64,000 bases of DNA from Ganoderma boninense. Its lineage: Eukaryota > Basidiomycota > Agaricomycetes > Polyporales > Polyporaceae. Under the pieces are notes generated by a model that saw only the letters and a program-made list of their open reading frames with translations, was not told where the DNA came from and did no database searches. Positions 56,839 to 64,000 of the stretch are shown in pieces. The translations under genes and the position numbers were made by a program. Every line of letters begins with the position of its first letter. Within the stretch, counting starts at the first letter, position 1. The DNA lies in assembly GCA_002900995.3 (NCBI GenBank), contig CM035308.1, positions 2,356,001-2,420,000 of the forward strand. The letters run 5' to 3'.

Positions 56839-58264
56839 CTAGAGTTGTACGCGCCATACCGCCGTCGGCCTGTCGCCCTCAATCTTCGCCACACAGCTCC
56901 CCTTATCCGCCGCAGGCACATATCCATCGCGGCACTTGTCTGCACGTCCCCAAAACATCAAATCAGCGCCCGTGCAGCCCCACCCCACAGTCTCGGTCAA
57001 AGAGCCAAAGTCAAACTGGCACTCACCAACGACACATGCGCCGCCCGCGCACCGCACGTCGTGCACGAACGGGATCGCGCTGCAGTCGCGCCCGCCGTCG
57101 GGCGCGGGCTGCCCGAACGGCGAGTCGTTGAGCACGCACCCGCCGCAGCTCTCGAGGTCGCGCTGCACGTCCACGCACTCGTACCCCCTGAGGAACCCGC
57201 GCCCGGACGTCGACCCGTACAGCGGGCAGCTCTTCGTCCCGAGCGGGCACACGTCCCGCTTCACGTTCCGCCGCCGCGCCTCCGGCACGTGCGTCGGGCT
57301 GCCCCCCGGTTTCGCTGTGTCGCAGAGTCCAGGTCAAGTCAAAGTCAAAGTCAGATGATGCTCTGGCATTGGAAGAGGAAAGAAAAAGAGGCGTTAAACG
57401 CACGGCAGATCCCGAGGCTCGACTCGGTGCAGGTGTGGAGGCCGCCGTTGGGCCTGCTGCTGCACTGCTTGCTCGAGGTCGCGCCAGCCGGCGAGGACGC
57501 GCCCCTGACCGGGCACTCGAAGCAGTGGGTCTGGCTCGTCTGGTCCTGGAAACGAAAACGAAACCACAAGAACGCATCAGTCCTCAGAACGACGCCGACA
57601 CATTTCTGGCTCCACGCACGTTATAGAAGCCCGAACAACTGGCAGAGTTTCCGTTTCAATCCAACAAGGCCGGGAGTCAGCTCCACCGTCCCGTCCAACA
57701 AGCACAGCGCTCTCCACTCACCACAAGCAGCACGACGTCGCGCCATGGTTCGCCTGGAACGTGCCCTTCGGGCACGCCTTGCACATCTGGCCCGCCCCCG
57801 GGGTGTCGGAGAAGTAGCCCGGGGGGCACGGCGTCGGCCAGGTACACCCCTCGCCGTTGCAGTAGCTCCCCGCGGGGCACGCGGCACACGCCGCGGAGCC
57901 CTCCTTGGTCGTGAACGTCCCCTCCTTGCAGATCGTCTGGGCCTTCGCGCCCGAGCCGCCTGGGCCCGTCCCGGAGGCGGACCAGCCGGTTTGGGCGGCG
58001 CGGCAGGACGTCTGGCCGGCGTCTGGGAAGGAGACGGGGTTAGCGGGAGCTCAGCGCCCATGAATGGGGGCCAGGTAGGGGGCACGGGGCACGTACTGGG
58101 CTGGAAGGTCCGGGGGCACAGGGCGTGCAGGGGGTCTGCCCATTGGGGGAGAACGAGCCAGCAGCACAGCTACCCGCGACGGCTACGCTGGGGGCGACTG
58201 CGAGCAGGGCAGCGGCCAGAAGCACGACGCTGGAGATGGGACCTCGCATGGCAAAGGCGACCAT
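56839..58264 (-). CDS. PriA-like secreted Cys-rich protein with ephrin-receptor-type repeats
   Basis: ATG 58262-58264 (or 58249) gives the signal peptide SSVVLLAAALLAVAPSVAVA. Cys repeats of the GCC2/GCC3 type found next to ephrin receptors follow: GSCAAGSFSPNGQTPCTPC, AQTICKEGTFTTKEGSAACA, CPPGYFSDTPGAGQMCKACP and KGTFQANHGATSCCLC. A 19-nt exon at 57620-57638 supplies CSGFYN, then DQTSQTHCFECP and CTESSLGICR. The C-terminal domain matches Lentinula PriA: CPLGTKSCPLYGSTSGRGFL, YECVDVQRDLESCGGCVLND, GGRDCSAIPFVHDVRCAGGA and, after an intron, CVVDKCRDGYVPAADKGSC. Stop at 56839-56841. PriA is a developmentally regulated gene in mushrooms. Probably wall-associated or extracellular; molecular role unknown. 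Confidence 0.85.
57620..57638 (-). other. 19-nt exon of PriA-like gene
   Basis: Without this exon the CCLC exon and the DQTSQTHC exon are out of phase. The 19-nt segment, bounded by CCAG and GTGCGT, restores frame and yields CCLCCSGFYNDQTSQTHC, as in the related Cys repeats. Confidence 0.7.
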
Positions 58265-59671
58265 GATGTGCTCAGTGTAAAAGGAGGCGTACGGGGCGTC
58301 CTAGCGAGGCAGGCGAGGCTGAATCATACCGCATATATATCCCTTTTCCGAGGCCCTCGAGGCGCACGTTCATCAGTCCCTCCCTGCAGGTCTTTCTTCG
58401 CCATCGCGCTCTAGCCACGGACGCTGCCACTTCCCGTCAGGCCTGGTGACTCCAGCGGGCCCGTAATGACATAAGTCTGCACAGGCCTCGTCGCCGTATC
58501 GCGCTCTGACGTCGCTGCCCATTGACCGATATATAAGCCCCGAGCGTGAAGGAGGGCGGCACGACGGGCGTAGCAAGGCGATTGCGGACAACGTCCTGGC
58601 AGCGGCTTGTCTCGGTCCTGATTGTCCCTGGATTCCTCCGCGCTGCACGCTATCCACAATCGCCATCACGCCCGGCTGGCGTCCAGGGCCCCCCAAAGTG
58701 CGCAATCTCCCTCTCTACGGACGCCCCGCTCCGGCGTGCCACACGGCGAGACGCAGGCAAAGCGCGGTAGCCATAGCCTCGAGGCGCGCTTCGTGCGGGA
58801 AGCATACAACGGGCGAAAGGCATATGGCCTTGTGGCGCCGGAAATGTCTCCTGGGGTGGTGGGCTGCCGTCATCCGAGGCCGCCGGGCCCTGGATGAGAG
58901 CAGCGCATCACGCCCGCTGCATCTCCGACGGCAATATAGACAGAATATGGAATGCCGGCAACGTGAGATACAGGAGATAACCTTCCAGTCGAGGTACTGG
59001 TTAAGATATGCCGGCACCACCGACTTGAACGAGCATGAGTCCTCGATAGATATGGAATGCAACGTGAAAAGGTGGGGACCCACCGGAGGACGGTATGACT
59101 AGTTGCCAGGGAGCGGCCAGCCCGGGCACGACGTGCAAACACGACAGAAGATCGTGCGTCCATTGGTCGCCGGAGATTCGTATTGGCTGATTTTCTGCGG
59201 CCGCGAGGGTCCCTGCAAGGTGAAATGAAAGGTATTCACCGTGGTCAGTACATCAAACTTACCCTCTAGAGGATCCCGGACGGACTTACTGAGCTTCTTG
59301 GCCAGGAGGCCATCTGGTGTTGAGCCTTGATCGTTTTATGAATGGAAGCGGTGGGCAGAGAGGCAACTGCCTCCCTGCCCGAGCAATGCATGCGGGGAGA
59401 ATGAAGGTCGTGAGCAAATGATCTTCAGCGGGGGAAGGAATGCACTTACGGCGGCCCCGAAGGGCCGAATTTTTTGGCTTGAGGATTCGGCGGACCTGTA
59501 ACAGTCAGCTAAAACAGTCCGTGCCCAGCCCAGCTGAGCCCATGTCCAAATCCAGATCCAAGTCCATGTCCGAGCCAGTCCAAGTCGAGTCCACAAGTCC
59601 GTCGCACAGAAGAGCGGCCAAAGTCCAAGAGTCATCCAGCGGAAGCACAGGGTCCCGAGGGGAGCCACCCC
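58265..59671. other. Intergenic, about 1.4 kb
   Basis: Promoter of the PriA-like gene plus unassigned sequence. A second TATATAAG at 58530-58537 reads to the right, but no supported plus-strand gene follows. An unannotated short or non-coding transcript is possible. Confidence 0.45.
58333..58340 (-). promoter_or_regulatory. Probable TATA box of PriA-like gene
   Basis: TATATATA about 70 bases upstream of the ATG at 58264, reading toward the gene on the minus strand. Confidence 0.5.
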
Positions 59672-60727
59672 TCAGTGCCCATTCAGAGTGTCGAGCACCA
59701 GCTGGACGAAGGTCCCTCCGGGCATGACCGCGCCGAAGGACCCGTCGGCCTTCATCTTCTTCATCTGCTCCCGCCATCCGCCGCGCCCCGCCGGAGGGTG
59801 AGGGCCCGCCTTGCGCTTCTTGTGAGCAGGACCCTCGTCGTCGCCGTCGTAGTCGCCGCCGAAGTGGCCGCCAGGCCCGAAGACGCGGGGGCCACCCGCG
59901 TCCCCGCGCTCGTCCAAGCCGCGCTTGCGCTTGAGGTTCGCCCGCTTCCGGGAGGAGGTGCCCCGCCTCCCCAAGGCCGCGCTTGCCAAACGCGACTCCG
60001 AGTCAGCTTCGTACCCCTCGTCCGAGGACCAGCCGCACGACTCGGGCGTCGCGGACTGGCTCTTGCCAGGAGCCCACCCGGACGCCGAGCCTTCGCGGCT
60101 GCCGGTCGGGGAGCGGCTGGCGTTGACCAGCGTGCCGGAGTCGCCGGTCGAGGTCCGCTCCATCGCGTTGAACTTGAAGTCGTCCCAGAGGAGGATGGGG
60201 TCCGCTTGCTCGGTCTTGACGTTTCCGTCGTTGAAGTCGGCGCATCGGGGGGTCGTCGCTGCCCTGTCGGAAAGCAGAGAATTGGAGATGGAGCAGGAGG
60301 GAGAGCGAGGGAAGAGCGCGTACCGGGATTCGTCGTCGAAGCTGTCATTTCCGCCTACGGCAGTGTAGAAGGAGAGCTCCCACTCGAAGGACGGGGAGGT
60401 CGGGAAGACAGGGGAGGGTGTCGGTCGGAGGAACCAGGGAGTCGGGTCGGAGTCGGAGGGAGGCCCAGCCTCGAATTCGGGGCAGCTCTCATAGGAGGAG
60501 AGCGAGTCGGCAGACGACACAGACGAGAGCGCAGGGGAAGGCGGGGATGGGAGAGGCGAGGGAGAGCGCCTGGTCACCAAGTCCTCCACATCTCCACTGC
60601 TCCTACACTCGTCGCCTGCATCGCTACCAAACTCAGAGTCTTCGAAGCCGCTGGTTTGGATATATGATATCAGACCTCTGATGGTTGAGAAAACGAGGCA
60701 TTGCTTACTATTCATGTTCAGGTCCAT
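59672..60727 (-). CDS. Unrecognised acidic, low-complexity protein (about 350 aa)
   Basis: Best in-frame ATG is at 60725-60727 (MDLNMNS), because the frame's upstream start at 60743-60745 is TTG. The stretch at 60650-60720 contains GTAAGC and CCAG and may be an intron, so the first 25 residues are unsure. The body is Ser/Pro/Asp/Glu-rich (RRSPSPLPSPPSPALSSVSS; GFEDSEFGSDAGDECRSSGD), with a Trp-centred acidic segment ADPILLWDDFKFNAMER. Basic clusters are SSRKRANLKRKRGLD and AHKKRKAGPHPP, and the conserved-looking end is GSFGAVMPGGTFVQLVLDTL then NGH, stop at 59672-59674. The mix of acidic activator-like and basic segments suggests a nuclear protein; family not recognised. Confidence 0.6.
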   Translation of the reverse strand: MDLNMNSKQCLVFSTIRGLISYIQTSGFEDSEFGSDAGDECRSSGDVEDLVTRRSPSPLPSPPSPALSSVSSADSLSSYESCPEFEAGPPSDSDPTPWFLRPTPSPVFPTSPSFEWELSFYTAVGGNDSFDDESRYALFPRSPSCSISNSLLSDRAATTPRCADFNDGNVKTEQADPILLWDDFKFNAMERTSTGDSGTLVNASRSPTGSREGSASGWAPGKSQSATPESCGWSSDEGYEADSESRLASAALGRRGTSSRKRANLKRKRGLDERGDAGGPRVFGPGGHFGGDYDGDDEGPAHKKRKAGPHPPAGRGGWREQMKKMKADGSFGAVMPGGTFVQLVLDTLNGH

Positions 60728-63700
60728 CAAAGGAGTAGTAGACAAAGATGTATGAGGTGGTAGACATGATGAGAGGATGAGATACTGCGCAGCAGTGAGA
60801 ATGTGAATCTAGAGCGATAGTTCAAAAGCACAGTGATGGGAGTGGGGGAGAGGAAGTTGGACTGGCAGCCTCGTACCGACGGATAAGTGGTCCACTGGCA
60901 GCCTCACCAAGCCCTTTTGAAACAGGACTGGGGTGCAAAGTGCAGAGATTTATCAGCATAACATATCCAAATAAATATTACAATACAGTCATGACATGAA
61001 TGAAGAGGTCCTGTTGTATATACAGAAGCGGTCCATTTGCTTCACTGTCCATGCCAGCGGTTCCGAAACCCAGGAGGGAGTCAGCAAAATGACTGTAGAA
61101 TGTGTGCAGACCGTACGGACTTTTTTTCAAACTCTTCGTGATTCAAAACACAGGAGAGTGAGGACAGATGAACATCGTAGGAAGGGTTGTCTCTGCTAGC
61201 GGTCGACTGCACTGCGTTGGAGTTGGCGTAGACGCGCGTCGTCACCAGAAGGTGTTTGGTTGTGTTTGGCAAGAGCTTCTGATCCTAACAGAGCCAAACA
61301 CTGCCAATCCGCCGCCCGCTGTGGTGCCCTGCATCAGCAAAATGGGCAGCGAGATTGCAGGCACATACAGCCTCAGTAGGAATCTATATCCATCGTAGTG
61401 CATCGTAAGTACCCCGCGGACTCCTATAGGATGGCGTAAGGCTTTGTAAGTACCTGTAGCATAGCACACAGCCCCTTGTAGGACCATATAGGGTTTGCAG
61501 CGGGAGATTGTAGAGCTCTGCAAGGCTCTACAGGTTGACCCCCACACCACGCCAGAGGTATGCAGTCCGCACACTATGATCCTGTAGGAGCCTACGGAGC
61601 TCGACGGAAAGCCGTTGCAGACGCTAGGCTCGAACATTGAAAGGCGACAACAAACGTGACATGAAAGCAATACGAAGTATATTGCATTAAATAGTACAAC
61701 TATATACATAATACAGAATTCTATGATTGGTTCGAGGAACACCTCAGTCCGTGAGCGTACAGACTAAAAATGGCAAATGGGCGGAACGGAGCTATGATGA
61801 TGATAAGGAAAGTGACTAAGTACGCATACCTGGCTGCCTAGTAGCGGAATCTGCTGATCACACGGCTGTAATCCGAATCGGCGCAATGTAGCTCCGCGGG
61901 GCATGCAGCGACGAGATTAAGGCCTGCTTACCTGAGTACCTCAATGAGAGCCACGCACCTGAATAGGCCTGAATGCTGGAGGAAGGATAGCGAGCACGTA
62001 CCGGAAAGTTCCACCTCCGTCCCGGAGACGATGTGCCGGGCCAGAATGTTGAGGTGATAAATGAAGGATGAATTCGCGCACCTTTACACTCAGGATATGG
62101 TTCGAGGCCCGAGGAGATGCCTGGGACAAGATCCGCAGGGTGGCTCGCATACACGCACCTGATATGAGATGCCGAAGAAGCTACCGAGCAAGAGACGCAC
62201 CTTTGAGTCTGCCAGAGCAGGCGGACGACAAGAGCTGGCTCAGTTTTCATGGGACTCGGAAGGTGGAGGGGTCATAGAACGCTCAACATGAACCTGAGTG
62301 AGAAGGGAGAGAGGGGGGAACCATGGTGGATGGGGGTCAAGGCAGCCCATGGCTATATTGGGTGTCAGCGCAGCCATGACGTCATGAAATTTTCAGTGGG
62401 CACACTCACCAGCCCGAGCGCATCCTGAAATTCGTTGGGGTTATCGAGCGACCGGTTGGGGTAGGGACTCCGAGTCGTGGCACTCGTCCCCATTGGGAAC
62501 GACTCGGGTGGGGTTAGCGAGGGCTTCGGACAACGAGTACAAGATCGCTGGCTGTCCCTACTACTGGTTGTCGGTGTGTTGACGCGCCATTGTAACTCGA
62601 AGCGACTCGGATCAAGGGCTCGGAAGAGGGCCAAAGGAAAGCTCAAGAACAGCGAAGGACCAAGGTAAGGGAAGACCGATTGTCGATGGTGGTAGCCGGC
62701 GTCATTGAATGAAAATCCTATGCGCGCTTGAAGGGCCTTGAAGGCATCCGCCGGACGCCTTGCATAGTAATCTATAGTAATGCAGGCTTTCAGCGTGTCC
62801 TACGCATGCACTACATCTCTCTATAATATTATATCGCGCACGATACGCCCATACAATCCATAGTCGTATCCTACCATTGATTGTAGGATCCTGTCGGACA
62901 TGGCCGGAGCCCGCGAATCATTCCAGCCCCCTGTACGGTTGCGTAGCGCCCTGCATCGCTTTGCAGTTACGTTGCGCTTTTGCTGATGTGTGCCTGTGGA
63001 AAAACCAAAGCGAAAACAAGGAGTCACTGCGTGAAACAACAGATTACGAGTTTTGGGGATTAGCGCGGAATCCACAGATTCCCGGCATGTTCCTCGCGGA
63101 TTCCAGCTAGATTCCCACTGTTTAAGGAATATGGATTGTTTGACTACATTCCCTGTACATTCCGTCCAGATTCCCCTGAAGTTCCCAAGAGGTTCCGCAT
63201 CCCCCGTAACCTGTGGCTGGTAGATATGTCATATGCCCAGTTATTCAAAATCAATATACTTAATACGACGTGCTCGCATAGCAGCGCGATTATTATTCGC
63301 CTATTTTCCTCATAATCTACTAGCACGCCTTCATACTATCCACCCGAGCTCAATGATCTCGGGCGGTATTGTAAAATAGGTAAAGAGAAATATATTGGAA
63401 CACATGGCATACATAGTCCAACTAGCACTTGGCGGGAATGCGAAACTTGGAGACTGACGAGGAAGGCACTTTACCTACCAATCTAGCGTCCTCGAACTGA
63501 TCTACCGCTATATGCCATGATGAAGGGCGCATCCAGGCCGCCGAAATACACCGTTGGGAGGTCGAAAAGTCAATACGCACCTAAATGCGCATAAGTATAT
63601 CCACTCACCTACTGAGCTGAGAGCATCCGAGTCATATCCGTGAGTAATTTGGAGGAGGAGAAAGACCTTCGAGGCTTACCTGAAGCCGTATACGTGTACA

Positions 63701-64000
63701 GATAGTGCTGGCGAGAGAGTATGCCCGTCAAAAAGGCGCATATAGCTCGGTGTTCGGATGCGAAACGTACCATCGCCACGGCGGCGTCGATCCGTCCCCC
63801 TCGTAAATCGCCGGTGATAGAGAAGCTGGAAGGTGGACGATCAGCAACAGCCAGCCTATATCGCAGCCAAGGAATACCTGGATGGGAGGTGGGGGCGAGG
63901 TGATCCGCACAGGCCAGCGGTGGTGAGAGAGGGAGGAAGTCAAGTGCGGAATGGGCAAATAAGGGCTGAGACGCTGGACGTTATCACAATCCCGACAAGC
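60728..64000. other. Gene-free, lower-GC region rich in short palindromes
   Basis: About 3.3 kb without a supported gene. At 61400-61630 many short inverted repeats built on CTGTAG/CTACAG occur. At 62690-63180 GATTCC/GGAATC and similar words recur. No terminal repeats, transposase or reverse transcriptase frames were seen. It may be decayed repeat sequence, or promoter and 3' UTR of a gene beyond the window. Confidence 0.5.

Noticed and set aside
56752..58266. Plus-strand open frame of 504 codons
   Set aside because: Antisense to the PriA-like gene, whose Cys repeats, signal peptide and splice sites are clear on the minus strand.
59675..60667. Plus-strand open frame of 330 codons, Arg-rich
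   Set aside because: Antisense shadow of the acidic minus-strand gene; no start context or domain.

Overview
The window is a piece of a filamentous basidiomycete (Agaricomycete) nuclear genome. The evidence is coding sequence broken by many short GT-AG introns (about 50-100 nt), basidiomycete-typical families (PriA-like protein, fungal MFS and MCT transporters, F-box proteins, Zn2Cys6 regulators, CE12 esterase, hybrid-type heme peroxidase) and genes on both strands with no operons. Placement near Polyporales is only a guess. No rRNA, tRNA, CRISPR or intact transposon was found.

Layout. 0.3-2.7 kb: DHA1-type MFS transporter (+). 3.8-8.5 kb: two tandem copies (+) of an unnamed Cys-rich single-pass membrane protein; a third copy lies inverted at 25.1-27.0 kb. 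8.7-11.7 kb: an MCT-type MFS transporter (-) followed by a decayed second copy. 12.1-12.9 kb: isoprenylcysteine methyltransferase-like gene (-). 13.9-16.7 kb: class II aldolase and a D-erythronate dehydrogenase-like epimerase in tandem (+), perhaps a sugar-acid pathway pair. 18.0-21.4 kb: Msb2-like signalling mucin (-). 23.2-24.3 kb: Dug3-like glutamine amidotransferase of glutathione breakdown (-). 28.7-29.6 kb: unrecognised coiled-coil protein (+). 30.0-32.1 kb: secreted heme peroxidase (-). 33.3-34.9 kb: Iwr1, RNA polymerase II import (+). 35.1-41.3 kb: two unrecognised genes and an F-box gene (-). 41.8-51.4 kb: two paralogous Zn2Cys6 regulators (-) flanking a rhamnogalacturonan acetylesterase (-). 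51.9-53.8 kb: histidine-acid-phosphatase-like membrane protein lacking the HD motif (-). 54.9-55.2 kb: small basic/Ser-rich protein (-). 55.6-58.3 kb: SDR (+) convergent with a PriA-like secreted protein (-). 59.7-60.7 kb: acidic unrecognised protein (-). 60.8-64 kb: lower-GC sequence without genes, rich in short palindromes.

The most unusual signal is in the three Cys-rich membrane protein copies. Each contains a 6-nucleotide internal exon (GTTTTA, GTACTA, GTATTA) between two introns of 51-60 nt, at the same codon phase. Inclusion gives Trp-(Phe/Tyr)-Tyr in the ectodomain; skipping keeps the frame and gives a single Cys. Copies 1 and 3 also share a cytoplasmic motif (DGGP ... SGRLPPAYxSW) that copy 2 lacks.

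Gene models were spliced by eye, using reading-frame continuity and, where available, comparison between paralogues in the window. Outer boundaries are generally firmer than internal exon edges.
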